Notes: generated from the sequence alone by a model not told the origin. A DNA stretch of 13,042 bases from Dehalococcoidia bacterium (GCA_030689845.1 JAUYHV010000060.1:1-13042), one strand, 5' to 3'. Positions 1-7,312 are shown, counted from the stretch's first letter. Program-made: numbers and translations.

Positions 1-42
1 TTCGGTAACATCAAACGATAGATTGCCCACATAGATTTTCAT
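1..42 (-). CDS. RRM-type RNA-binding protein, N-terminus only
   Basis: Only the first 14 codons are in the window; the gene runs off the left edge. They read MKIYVGNLSFDVTE, which matches the start of single-RRM bacterial RNA-binding proteins, where (K)(I/L)YVGNL is the RNP-2 strand. A purine-rich ribosome binding site (GAGGGAG, minus strand, about 49-55) precedes the ATG. The gene lies 42 nt downstream of the S21-fusion gene on the same strand, so the two are probably co-transcribed. In cyanobacteria rbp genes are often paired with rpsU and cold-induced; a similar arrangement is inferred here. Most of the protein is unseen, so the family call rests on the RNP-2 motif and context. Confidence 0.75.
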   Translation of the reverse strand, partial: MKIYVGNLSFDVTE

Positions 43-84
43 AATTTGCTCCCTCTCAATTACGGATTCTATTCCGTCTTCTGA

Positions 85-480
85 TTAATTTCCCTGTCGA
101 CGCCTCCGTTGGGCGTTCTTTTTGGACTTGATACGGGCTGCCTCGCTCTTCGGCACGAAATGACGATTGGCTTTTACTTCCCGCAAGACACCACTCATCT
201 GCACCATTCGTTGAAAACGGCGCAATAACGATTCCTGCGATTCACCTTCATTAACCCTAACTTCTAACGACGAAAATCTTGCGTGCCCGAGTAACGACTG
301 TCGCGGGGCTCCGTAACTGCTTCTGCCGTTACCCTCTGACTTCCGTGCCTGGCGGCATTCCGGGCAGCGTTTAGGCTCGTTGGTGTAGCTTTTAGACTGG
401 AAATACTCCTGGTCTTTAGCGCTGAAAGTGAAGGCAGCTCCACAATTGGAACACTGCATGGACCTATCCTCAAAACTCAT
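85..480 (-). CDS. Zinc-ribbon / ribosomal protein bS21 fusion protein
   Basis: 131 aa with two clear parts. Residues 1-46 form a small zinc ribbon: C10-x2-C13 and C39-x2-C42, with a stretch around D23-R38 (DQEYFQSKSYTNEPKR) typical of the short 'probable zinc-ribbon' family. After a basic, Gly/Ser-rich linker, residues 71-131 align with bS21: LEVRVNEGE, then LLRRFQRM, then SGVLREVKANRHFVP and a Lys/Arg-rich tail. In E. coli bS21 is a 71-aa small-subunit protein beside the anti-Shine-Dalgarno end of 16S rRNA. The start is the ATG at 480-478 with AGGAG at minus-strand 492-488. The gene precedes an RRM gene and has its own promoter and leader. It may be a true S21 or a specialised paralogue; the rest of the genome would decide. 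Confidence 0.85.
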   Translation of the reverse strand: MSFEDRSMQCSNCGAAFTFSAKDQEYFQSKSYTNEPKRCPECRQARKSEGNGRSSYGAPRQSLLGHARFSSLEVRVNEGESQESLLRRFQRMVQMSGVLREVKANRHFVPKSEAARIKSKKNAQRRRRQGN

Positions 481-527
481 TGGATGAACTCCTATCTTTC
501 AATTTGGTTAGTGTTCAGGTCATCCAA
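480..527 (-). promoter_or_regulatory. Possible hairpin over the S21-fusion translation start
   Basis: Two perfectly complementary 8-nt arms (480-487 and 520-527; TTGGATGA/TCATCCAA) flank a 32-nt loop in the leader RNA. The loop contains the Shine-Dalgarno sequence, and the 3' arm covers the spacer between it and the ATG plus the first base of the start codon. Such a stem could gate ribosome entry. The pairing is seen directly; regulation is inference. Confidence 0.3.
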
Positions 528-594
528 CCCCCCTGTCATGCCCTGAGCAAATAACGTGAGTATATGATAACCTAGTTTATAATTCATCGTCCTT

Positions 595-624
595 ATTATA
601 CAGGACATCTACTACCACTTGCAA
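595..624 (-). promoter_or_regulatory. Sigma-70-type promoter for the S21-fusion gene
   Basis: On the minus strand TTGCAA (624-619) and a perfect TATAAT (600-595) are separated by 18 nt. Transcription would start near 588, giving a leader of about 108 nt before the S21-fusion ATG. A long leader fits a cold- or ribosome-responsive gene, but nothing beyond the hairpin at 480-527 was recognised in it. Confidence 0.65.
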
Positions 625-768
625 ACTTTCATCGTGCTGTGTCCCTGAAAATTCCGCTTTTTGACGGAATGCGACCTTTCCAAAAGGAAATTGCACATAA
701 TAGACAACTGGTTAGTTCTTTATCTTTATAATTGTTCCAGTCTTGTAATCGGCAAATACGAACACTTG

Positions 769-797
769 TTGACACCGCAGGTTTGCGGTGCTATAGT
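769..797 (+). promoter_or_regulatory. Near-consensus promoter with a palindrome in its spacer
   Basis: TTGACA (769-774) and TATAGT (792-797) are spaced by exactly 17 nt, upstream of and in the same direction as the flavoprotein gene. The spacer is occupied by the perfect inverted repeat CACCGCA-ggtt-TGCGGTG (773-790), which is where a repressor or a MerR-like regulator would bind. The leader to the TTG start at 1015 is about 210 nt. Confidence 0.6.
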
Positions 798-1014
798 TTT
801 ACAATTGTTTCCGCTCCCATGTTATTCAGGGTCAGGCCTTATCAGTCTTGTCTTTTCTCATCCGGTTCCAGGTTACTCTTTAAAATGGGAAGATCCCGTC
901 TTGTGAAAACAACAGCCCCGGGACACCCTCTTAACGAATATTTCGGAGTTTAATTTATACTGCGAAGAATTAAATGCATCTATATTAAATATTCGAGTGT
1001 AACAGGAGGTTAAA

Positions 1015-1863
1015 TTGGCAAAGGAAAAAGTTAAAATAAAGCTTCTTGGTATCTCCGCTGGCCACAGGAAAAAGATGAACACATATTATCTTGTTTTGCT
1101 GGCTTTGAAGGCTGCGGAAAAGTTTGGACGGAAGGTTGCGGATGTGTGCGACCTGGAAACAGAAATAGTCGACCTGGCTGATAAGCATATCGAGCCGTGC
1201 CGAAACTGCGAATGGAACCATATGCCGGGTGGCGGTCTGCCTTACGAGGGGACCGACAGGCCTAAAGCCAAAGGCTGCCCGATAAAGAATGACTATATGG
1301 CCACCGAGTTGATACCGAAAATGAAAGAAGCCGACGGTTTTATTTTAGGTTCCCCAACGTATACATGGTCCTACAGCAGCCGGTTCCGGCTTTTCACGGA
1401 ACGGGTCAGCCCCATTCTCTGGGGCGGATATTTAACAGGCAAACCCGCTGCCGGCGTAACCGTGGGAGAAATGCCTTTTGGCGGACAGGAAACATGCCTG
1501 AATCACATAAACACCATTATCACCGCTTCCGAAATGGTATGCGTTTCGTGGTATGCCGGGGTTACCGGCGTCAGCGGCCCCCCTAATGGTCCGTTACCCT
1601 GGGACAAAGACTACAGCACCAGGGTCGGCGCCAAGGGCGACAGGTTCGCCCAGTGGCTGGCTATTTACAACGGCAGGAGGGTAGCCGAATACGCTCTTAT
1701 GCTCAAGATGGCTAAAAGGGAACTGGGCCCCATATGGGAACGGGAATTTATAAAGATTTATCATCCCCCCAGAGGCGACGAGTCCTGGGGCTGGCGGCGA
1801 CTGGACCCCGAAGATGAGAAAGAGATGTTAGAGTTCTCTCCCCGGCCAAAGGCAAAGAAGTAA
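1015..1863 (+). CDS. Flavodoxin-fold NAD(P)H-dependent FMN reductase / iron-sulfur flavoprotein-like
   Basis: 282 aa, starting at TTG (1015) behind AGGAGGT (1004-1010). The N-terminal strand KIKLLGISAGHRKKMNTYYL is the FMN-phosphate loop region of the NADPH-dependent FMN reductase family. IEPCRNCEWN (C62, C65) followed by KGCPIKNDY (C88) resembles the compact cysteine motif of archaeal/clostridial iron-sulfur flavoproteins, but one cysteine is replaced (Trp67 region) and the gap before C88 is long, so a [4Fe-4S] cluster is doubtful. GSPTYTWSYSSRFRLFTER (112-130) is the second flavin loop, and GEMPFGGQETCLNHI (151-165) the third. The C-terminal 80 residues extend beyond the usual domain. It is probably a cytosolic FMN-dependent electron carrier or quinone/disulfide reductase. 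It is transcribed alone; the physiological partner is unknown. Confidence 0.8.
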   Translation: MAKEKVKIKLLGISAGHRKKMNTYYLVLLALKAAEKFGRKVADVCDLETEIVDLADKHIEPCRNCEWNHMPGGGLPYEGTDRPKAKGCPIKNDYMATELIPKMKEADGFILGSPTYTWSYSSRFRLFTERVSPILWGGYLTGKPAAGVTVGEMPFGGQETCLNHINTIITASEMVCVSWYAGVTGVSGPPNGPLPWDKDYSTRVGAKGDRFAQWLAIYNGRRVAEYALMLKMAKRELGPIWEREFIKIYHPPRGDESWGWRRLDPEDEKEMLEFSPRPKAKK

Positions 1864-2068
1864 ACTGCGGCGAGGAATATCGGGGTAGCGAAACCTGTCC
1901 CAATCTTTTACCTGAATTCTCCCGGGTGGAGTTCGGCCTGCTTTATTAGAGCACGCTTCAGCGGAGCGGAGAGATTACGGCGTATAAAAAAATAAAAGGG
2001 TAGTTCTGGGGACAATGCCTGCCCCCGGACGGAAAGTAAGGAGATTCCTCACCTCTCAGGTGCTGCTT

Positions 2069-3193
2069 TTATTGCGCCAGGTTTTCCCGCAGGAAAGCCG
2101 ACAGGTTAACAGCAGTCTCTTCAACCTTTGAATTGATGCTGTTTTCAATTCGTTCGAATATGGAGTATTCGAGTGTGCCCCGGACGATATCCCATGCACC
2201 GGCAACGTGGCCGTTGACCAGGATTGTGGCCATAACGTTCCCCGCCCTATCGTGAATCCTGGGGTAAATATCCCTGAGGTACTGGCGGCCCCTTCGCCGG
2301 TATGCCACCATGTAGTTGTCCTGGGAAGGCAAAAAATTAACGACCGACTCGCTGAAGTATTTTGTTTCTTTTAATGTCTTGAAATCATCGGCAGTGACCA
2401 GGAATTTACCCTCGAAACAATCGATGGTAATTTCCTCAATACCGCCGCTTATATCATCTAAAATACCGGGGGTCTCATCCTTTGCGAAGCCGGTCCACCA
2501 GGCAATGTCTTCGATACTTACCGGTCCGTAACTTTTGATATAGCTTTGTACCAGCATGGCCCGTGCCTGTTTTTTCACCATTTGAAAACCAATTTCAGGA
2601 AACCAGTTTTCCCACGTGGTATATTGATGTTTATTGTTATACCAGCGCGTGGTTGGTCCCCTGGCAAGGACATGGGAGTCACAGAGTTCGTAAACTATTT
2701 CCGATATGTTGTCGGTGATATCCAGCTCTTTCTTCATTTGCTCGATGGTCAGGCTCGCATTCCTTAACAGGTTTATAATTCTGCTTTTGTGGTCCACGGT
2801 TTCTTGAACTTTTCTGCTGCCCCGGATACAATTCATCCCCTTTTCATGTGACTTTGCCGCCCGGGAAAAGAAAGTCCCGTTTTTGTTTAGCGGCTGCCCC
2901 GAGGTAGATACAACTGCCGCTTCAATCATGTCCACGGGCAGAATAAATATGTTGCCGCGCACAAATTTTATTTTCCCTAATTTTTTTTCCTGGTAGAGAG
3001 CCTTCATCAATACCCCGGGAGAAAAGTTGTTGACCCGCGCCCAAAGGGATAGAAAGGGGGTTATGGCCCTGCCGGCTGAAAGGCCTGCAACATCCCCGGC
3101 AACCTTTGTTACATCCGTTCCCATGCTGCGCGGGTGCAGGTACTGCTTGCTCAGACAAAAAAGGTTGACCTGCTCAAGGGGAAATGACATCAT
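2069..3193 (-). CDS. Winged-helix DNA-binding protein, AlkZ/YcaQ glycosylase family
   Basis: 374 aa, close to family length. Family blocks are in order: an N-terminal helical segment (residues 17-52, ending in PFLSLWARVN), a central winged-helix region (about 135-180), GPVSIEDIAWWTGF (223-236), LPSQDNYMVAYRRR (288-301) and DRAGN...VNGHVAGAW (315-334). Characterised members (AlkZ, E. coli YcaQ/AlkX) are DNA glycosylases that unhook bulky adducts and interstrand crosslinks. They use a glutamine motif (Q-x-Q or Q-x-D) in the N-terminal GLQAQ segment. Here that segment reads GLSAG (37-41), so both key positions are lost and activity is doubtful. The start is one of two consecutive ATGs (3193 or 3190) with only a weak ribosome site. 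The gene stands alone, divergent from the downstream acyl-CoA synthetase operon. Confidence 0.8.
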   Translation of the reverse strand: MMSFPLEQVNLFCLSKQYLHPRSMGTDVTKVAGDVAGLSAGRAITPFLSLWARVNNFSPGVLMKALYQEKKLGKIKFVRGNIFILPVDMIEAAVVSTSGQPLNKNGTFFSRAAKSHEKGMNCIRGSRKVQETVDHKSRIINLLRNASLTIEQMKKELDITDNISEIVYELCDSHVLARGPTTRWYNNKHQYTTWENWFPEIGFQMVKKQARAMLVQSYIKSYGPVSIEDIAWWTGFAKDETPGILDDISGGIEEITIDCFEGKFLVTADDFKTLKETKYFSESVVNFLPSQDNYMVAYRRRGRQYLRDIYPRIHDRAGNVMATILVNGHVAGAWDIVRGTLEYSIFERIENSINSKVEETAVNLSAFLRENLAQ

Positions 3194-3632
3194 TTTCCAG
3201 CACCCATAATATTACCGGCCCGTATCCGTATTTAACAGCATCAAAAAAACTCTTCGCGAATGACACGTTAATTATATACCCCGTTAGTAAATTCACAATT
3301 TCCCAGGTTGAAGGGCAGGCAAGGAGCAACTACATAAACACGCGCTATCTTTTGCATCGCTCGTTTGAAAACTACTTCAAGAGGCGGTATTATTAACGCA
3401 ATAAATATTATCATTGAAATATCTTTGTTGCAACCAGAACTTTATTTTCGCGGCGACGTTCGTTGTTTACGTAATATACAATTCAACGGGGGAAGTTGTT
3501 ACCAAAGGATAAACCGCAGTTTACCCCGGCGAGCAGGCAGGTATTCCAGTGTTACCACAGTTCCCGCCGGAAAAGGATAGAGCACGGCAGATGACAACGG
3601 TACCGAGGATAAAAAATACAGGAGAAAAATTA
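3194..3632. other. Intergenic region, 439 nt, with promoter and long leader
   Basis: The region separates the divergent AlkZ-family gene and the acyl-CoA synthetase operon. Besides the plus-strand promoter at 3365-3393, it would give a leader of about 230 nt. No cobalamin, T-box or other familiar riboswitch signature was found by eye. Open frames inside it lack ribosome sites and were not called. Confidence 0.4.
3365..3393 (+). promoter_or_regulatory. Promoter for the acyl-CoA synthetase operon
   Basis: TTGAAA (3365-3370) and TATTAT (3388-3393) lie 17 nt apart on the plus strand, five of six consensus bases in each box. It is the best promoter candidate in the gap before the beta-subunit gene at 3633. 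Confidence 0.5.
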
Positions 3633-4340
3633 ATGGTACAGAAAATAATAGGGAAGGCTTTAAAAGAAGGCAGGGCTATCTTAACGGAAACAGAGTCAAA
3701 GGAATTAATCAGCCTCGCGGGAATTAATGTAGTCGAAACGTACCTGGCCTCTGACAGGGAGGCCGCGGTAGAAATCAGCCGGAAAGTACATTATCCCGTT
3801 GCTTTAAAAGTAGTTTCCCCGGATATCGTCCACAAAAGCGATATCGGCGGCGTAAAGCTGAATTTGAAAACGAGCGCCCAGGTACGGAAGGCTTATGACG
3901 ATATCATGACCGCGGTCAAGGTAAAAACACCCCGGGCAAAAATATGGGGTGTCGCCGTGCAAAAGATGGCTCTCCCCGGTATTGAGATTATTATCGGAAT
4001 GTCCAAGGACCCGCAGTTCGGGCCTGTCATATTGTTTGGCCTGGGGGGAATCCTGGTGGAGGTGTTGAAAGACTACGCCCTGAGGATCGTACCACTGGAA
4101 AAAAGGGATGCCTCTGAAATGATTAAAGAGATAAAGGCTTACCCGGTTCTCGAGGGTTTCCGGGGCAGGGACCCGGGCGATGTTCCCTTCCTGGAAGATA
4201 TGCTGCTCAAGGTATCTAAATTCGTGGGAGAAAACCCGGAGATTAAGGAACTGGACCTTAACCCGGTAATCGTATATAAGAAGGGCGCGGTGGCCGTGGA
4301 TGCCAGGGTTGTCCTGGAGAACCCTGTAAAGATAAGATGA
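3633..4340 (+). CDS. ADP-forming acyl-CoA (acetate-CoA) synthetase, beta subunit (ATP-grasp)
   Basis: 235 aa, matching the roughly 230-aa separate beta subunits of archaeal ADP-forming acetyl-CoA synthetases. The ATG at 3633 is chosen because GGAG (3621-3624) precedes it by 8 nt and MVQKIIGKALKEGR is the usual beginning; an upstream start at 3549 would add 28 unconserved residues. ATP-grasp blocks seen are PVALKVVSPDIVHKSDIGGV (55-74, with H67 in the conserved HKSD context), GMSKDPQFGPVILFGLGG (122-139), ELDLNPVIV (206-214) and the terminal DAR (223-225). The beta subunit binds the nucleotide and passes phosphate to the alpha subunit's histidine. The alpha gene follows 19 nt later. The reaction is acyl-CoA + ADP + Pi to acid + CoA + ATP; the acyl group cannot be deduced. 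Confidence 0.9.
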   Translation: MVQKIIGKALKEGRAILTETESKELISLAGINVVETYLASDREAAVEISRKVHYPVALKVVSPDIVHKSDIGGVKLNLKTSAQVRKAYDDIMTAVKVKTPRAKIWGVAVQKMALPGIEIIIGMSKDPQFGPVILFGLGGILVEVLKDYALRIVPLEKRDASEMIKEIKAYPVLEGFRGRDPGDVPFLEDMLLKVSKFVGENPEIKELDLNPVIVYKKGAVAVDARVVLENPVKIR

Positions 4341-4346
4341 TTGCGT

Positions 4347-4362
4347 AAGGAGCCAGAAAATT
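4347..4362 (+). promoter_or_regulatory. Ribosome binding site that selects an ATT start
   Basis: AAGGAG at 4347-4352 is the only strong Shine-Dalgarno sequence between the beta-subunit stop (4338-4340) and the alpha frame. Seven nucleotides later, in the alpha frame, lies ATT-AAT-ACC. No ATG, GTG or TTG in that frame is within reach. A single G-to-T change would turn ATG into this ATT, so a sequencing error is an alternative. Confidence 0.6.
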
Positions 4363-5781
4363 AATACCTTCCGAGACCTTGACAGGGCTTTTAACCCGGA
4401 GACTGTGGCTGTTGTCGGTGATAAACGCGAACTCGATTTTATGTGGCTCCGCAACCTGAAGCATTTTAAAGGCAGGATTTTTTCCGTCCAGATTGACCCG
4501 GCTGAGATCCGGGGAATAGAAGCCCTTGGAGTAAAAAATTATTTGTCCTTGAAGGAAATCCCCGGTCCGGTTGATTATGTCCTTGTGGCTGTTCCCCGGG
4601 CGGTTGCTCCCTTTATCGTCAAGGACTGTATCGAAAAGAAGGTGGGAGGAGCAGCCTTGTTTACCTCAGGTTTTTCTGAAACGGGTACCGAAGAAGGGAA
4701 GAGGCTGCAGGACATCCTGGAAAACCTGGCAAAACAAGGCGGGCTGAATTTAATCGGGCCCAACTGCCTGGGTATCTTTAATCCTTCCCTGGGTTTACGT
4801 CACAATGCTGACCAGGACTATGTCAGCGGCGGCAACGTGGCTTTCGTTTCCCAGAGCGGCACTCAGGCTTCCCTGTTTACCGTTATGGCAGCCGCCAACG
4901 GCATCGGGATAAGCAAATCGGTCAGTTACGGTAACGCCATCGTCCTGGATTCCCCGGACTTTCTTGAATACCTGGCCCGGGACGACCGCACCGCCATTAT
5001 AGGTATGTACATCGAAGGTGTGAGGGACGGAAGAAAACTTTTCAAAACCCTGAAGGTCACTACCCCGGAAAAACCCGTGGTAATCTGGAAAGGCGGCCGG
5101 ACTGAAGCGGGTATGAGAGCCATTGCCACCCACACCGCCTCCATCACCAGGTCGCCGCTGGTATGGCAGGCAGCAATAAAACAGGCAGGGGCTATCCCTG
5201 CAGACAACCTTGAATCCCTGGTTGATATTATAAAAATGGTGCAGCAGTGGAAACCCTTGAAAGGGGACCGCCTGGGGGTAATTGCGATTTCAGGGGGGCA
5301 ATCAGTGGCGGTTACAGACGCATTCAATTCCCTCGGTTTCAATATTCCCCTCCTGACCCGCCGCTCCTACGATGAAATAGCAAGCTTCTTCAACATAATC
5401 GGCGGCAATTATGTTAATCCTATAGATATTTCATGGACCCTGAACTCTGTGGATGTGCTGACCCGGCTCCTGGAAATCCTGGAAGCCGATGAAAATATAG
5501 ACGCGGTTATCCTTGAACTTCCCGTGTTTTTCCTGAGTAAGAAAGAAAAGGAAAACAGTAGTTTTATAAACGGGCTGCTGTCCTCATTAACGGATTTCAA
5601 AGGCAGGACTTCCAAACCCCTTATTATCATATCCACTTCCGGCGCCAGGGATGCGGAGGCAGCAGAGGTCAGACAGCGCCTGCTGGATAAAGGCCTCGGC
5701 TCTTTTCATGACTTCGACAGAGCAGCCAGCGCTTTAAAGAAAGTGCGGGACTATTATATTTTCCATGACAGGGTTAAATAA
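4360..5781 (+). CDS. ADP-forming acyl-CoA synthetase, alpha subunit (probable ATT start)
   Basis: 473 aa if begun at ATT 4360, which has AAGGAG at 4347-4352 and 7-nt spacing. The first ordinary start in frame is GTG 4405, which has no ribosome site and would cut into the CoA-binding domain: the 15 codons in between encode INTFRDLDRAFNPET, matching the family's opening LF-P-S-VAV-G element. Other blocks are VDYVLVAVP, IGPNCLGIFNP (residues 132-142, ATT numbering), NVAFVSQSGT and THTAS with the phosphorylatable histidine at 258, almost exactly the 257 of the Pyrococcus enzyme. The P-G-K-V-G stretch usual after the first glycine loop is missing, so this is a divergent paralogue. The protein carries the CoA-binding and CoA-ligase domains and works with the upstream beta subunit. 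Confidence 0.85.
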   Translation: MNTFRDLDRAFNPETVAVVGDKRELDFMWLRNLKHFKGRIFSVQIDPAEIRGIEALGVKNYLSLKEIPGPVDYVLVAVPRAVAPFIVKDCIEKKVGGAALFTSGFSETGTEEGKRLQDILENLAKQGGLNLIGPNCLGIFNPSLGLRHNADQDYVSGGNVAFVSQSGTQASLFTVMAAANGIGISKSVSYGNAIVLDSPDFLEYLARDDRTAIIGMYIEGVRDGRKLFKTLKVTTPEKPVVIWKGGRTEAGMRAIATHTASITRSPLVWQAAIKQAGAIPADNLESLVDIIKMVQQWKPLKGDRLGVIAISGGQSVAVTDAFNSLGFNIPLLTRRSYDEIASFFNIIGGNYVNPIDISWTLNSVDVLTRLLEILEADENIDAVILELPVFFLSKKEKENSSFINGLLSSLTDFKGRTSKPLIIISTSGARDAEAAEVRQRLLDKGLGSFHDFDRAASALKKVRDYYIFHDRVK

Positions 5782-5940
5782 TTTGTCGGTAAAATTGTTC
5801 CCTGTTTCCCTTTTAATCTCACCGGCCGGCGGCATGTCGGCTTTTAATAGTAAAATTAAGCAGTGCCCGGCGTCCCGGAGTGCATTTATTTGCGGACCAG
5901 GGCAGGTTATTATACAGAAAGACTCACGGAAAGGAATCTC

Positions 5941-7191
5941 ATGAAAAGACGAGTCGTGGTTACGGGGCTGGGCGCTGTCACGCCCCTGGGGATAGGAATA
6001 GAAAAAAGCTGGAAGGGGCTTTGTGAAGGCAGGTCGGGTATTGTGCCCATAAGCCGGTTTGATACCACGGGTTTCAGGGGGAAAATAGCCGGGGAAATCC
6101 GGGACCTGGAGCCAATGGACTACCTGGACAGGAAAACAGTCAGGAGGACGGACAGGTTTATTCACTATGCCCTTATCGCCGCTCAAATGGCGGTGAAGGA
6201 CTCAGGATTAGAATTGCCTTTTGCCGATCCGGACCGCTTTGGGGTCGTTATAGGGACGGCCCTGGGGGGACTGGAGAGCGTTGAAAATGCCCATAAACTT
6301 ATATTGGCAAAGAAATTAAATGGGATTTTCCCCTTCTTTATATCGTCTTTCATATGCAACGAGGCGGCGGCCATGGTGGCGATACAAGCAGGGGCAAAAG
6401 GTCCAAATATTTCACCCGTAACAGCCTGCTCCGCCGGCGCCCATTCCGTGGGCGAGGCATTCAGGTTGATCCAGACAAATCATGCCGACATCATGCTGGC
6501 CGGGGGCACCGAAGCTCCGATAATTACCGTTCTGATGGCCGGGTTGGATGCAATAAAAATCAGTTCCGCCAGGTACACAGAACCGGAAAAAGCCTGCCGC
6601 CCCTTTGAAAAAAACCGTGACGGCCTGGTTACCGCTGAAGGGTCCGGAATCCTGGTGCTGGAAGACCTGGACTCAGCCAGGAGGAGAAACGCCAGGATTT
6701 ACGGCGAGATAGCCGGTTACTGGTTCAACTGCGACGCCTATCATATAACCAGCCCCAACCCAGGCGGGGAGGGCGCTGCCCGGTGCATGGAACTGGCAGT
6801 GAAGGATGCGGGACTTGCCCCTGAAGACGTGGACTATATAAATGCCCACGGCACGTCCACGGTGGTCAACGATATATCGGAGACGAATGCTATCAAACTG
6901 GTGTTCGGAGAGCACAGTAAAAAACTGGCGGTCAGTTCGATCAAGTCCATGCTGGGACATTCCTTCGGGGCGGCTGGCGCCATTGAAATCGCCATGTCCC
7001 TGCTTTCGATCCGCGACGGGATTTTGCCCCCGACTATCAACTACGATGAGCCCGACCCCCTGTGCGACCTGGATTACGTGCCCAACGTTGCCCGTAAGGT
7101 TGATATTAACGTAGCCCTGTCGAATTCCTTTGGCTTCGGAGGGCAGAATGCCACGGTAATAATAAAAAAGTATCTCCCCGGGGGAGATTAA
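5941..7191 (+). CDS. fabF: 3-oxoacyl-ACP synthase II (FabF-type ketosynthase)
   Basis: 416 aa, starting at ATG 5941 behind AAGGAA with 6-nt spacing; MKRRVVVTGLGAVTPLG is the standard FabF opening, so the longer frame from 5863 is not used. The Cys-His-His triad falls at C163 (TACSAGAHSVG), H303 (NAHGTSTVVND) and H340 (LGHSFGAAGA), with K335 in SIKSM, the same numbering as E. coli FabF. The C-terminal NSFGFGGQNA glycine loop is intact. It condenses malonyl-ACP with an acyl-ACP in fatty acid elongation. No acyl carrier protein, fabD or fabG gene is beside it, so it may be a second copy or serve a special acyl chain. It follows the synthetase alpha gene by 159 nt with no clear promoter or terminator between, so co-transcription is possible. 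Confidence 0.9.
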   Translation: MKRRVVVTGLGAVTPLGIGIEKSWKGLCEGRSGIVPISRFDTTGFRGKIAGEIRDLEPMDYLDRKTVRRTDRFIHYALIAAQMAVKDSGLELPFADPDRFGVVIGTALGGLESVENAHKLILAKKLNGIFPFFISSFICNEAAAMVAIQAGAKGPNISPVTACSAGAHSVGEAFRLIQTNHADIMLAGGTEAPIITVLMAGLDAIKISSARYTEPEKACRPFEKNRDGLVTAEGSGILVLEDLDSARRRNARIYGEIAGYWFNCDAYHITSPNPGGEGAARCMELAVKDAGLAPEDVDYINAHGTSTVVNDISETNAIKLVFGEHSKKLAVSSIKSMLGHSFGAAGAIEIAMSLLSIRDGILPPTINYDEPDPLCDLDYVPNVARKVDINVALSNSFGFGGQNATVIIKKYLPGGD

Positions 7192-7312
7192 GTCCGCCCG
7201 TAGTCTGGTAAGGGCTGAACACAATTACAAAGACGGTGTACCATTTTGTTTATATAGACGCCCGCTGCTCTCAAGGTAGGCAGCGGCTAAACTCATGTTA
7301 CTGGAGCGAAAA

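Larger units (their letters stand above)
481..1014. other. Divergent intergenic region, 534 nt
   Basis: This gap between the minus-strand S21 fusion and the plus-strand flavoprotein holds one promoter for each direction (595-624 minus, 769-797 plus) and their leaders. Short open frames within it lack ribosome binding sites and look non-coding. No riboswitch or terminator was recognised between 798 and 1014. Confidence 0.5.

Noticed and set aside
661..906. 81-codon plus-strand open frame in the divergent intergenic region
   Set aside because: It runs through the strong promoter at 769-797 and has no ribosome site, and its composition is random-looking.
1896..2013. TGTCCC ... GGGACA inverted repeat in the gap after the flavoprotein gene, as a small mobile element
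   Set aside because: Arms are only 6 bp and 106 nt apart, with no target duplication or coding content between them.
3804..4454. 216-codon minus-strand open frame opposite the acyl-CoA synthetase genes
   Set aside because: It spans the end of one conserved gene and the start of another on the other strand; no recognised motif and no ribosome site.
7262..7286. 7-bp hairpin CCGCTGC/GCAGCGG after fabF as terminator
   Set aside because: No T-run follows on either strand, so an intrinsic terminator is not supported.
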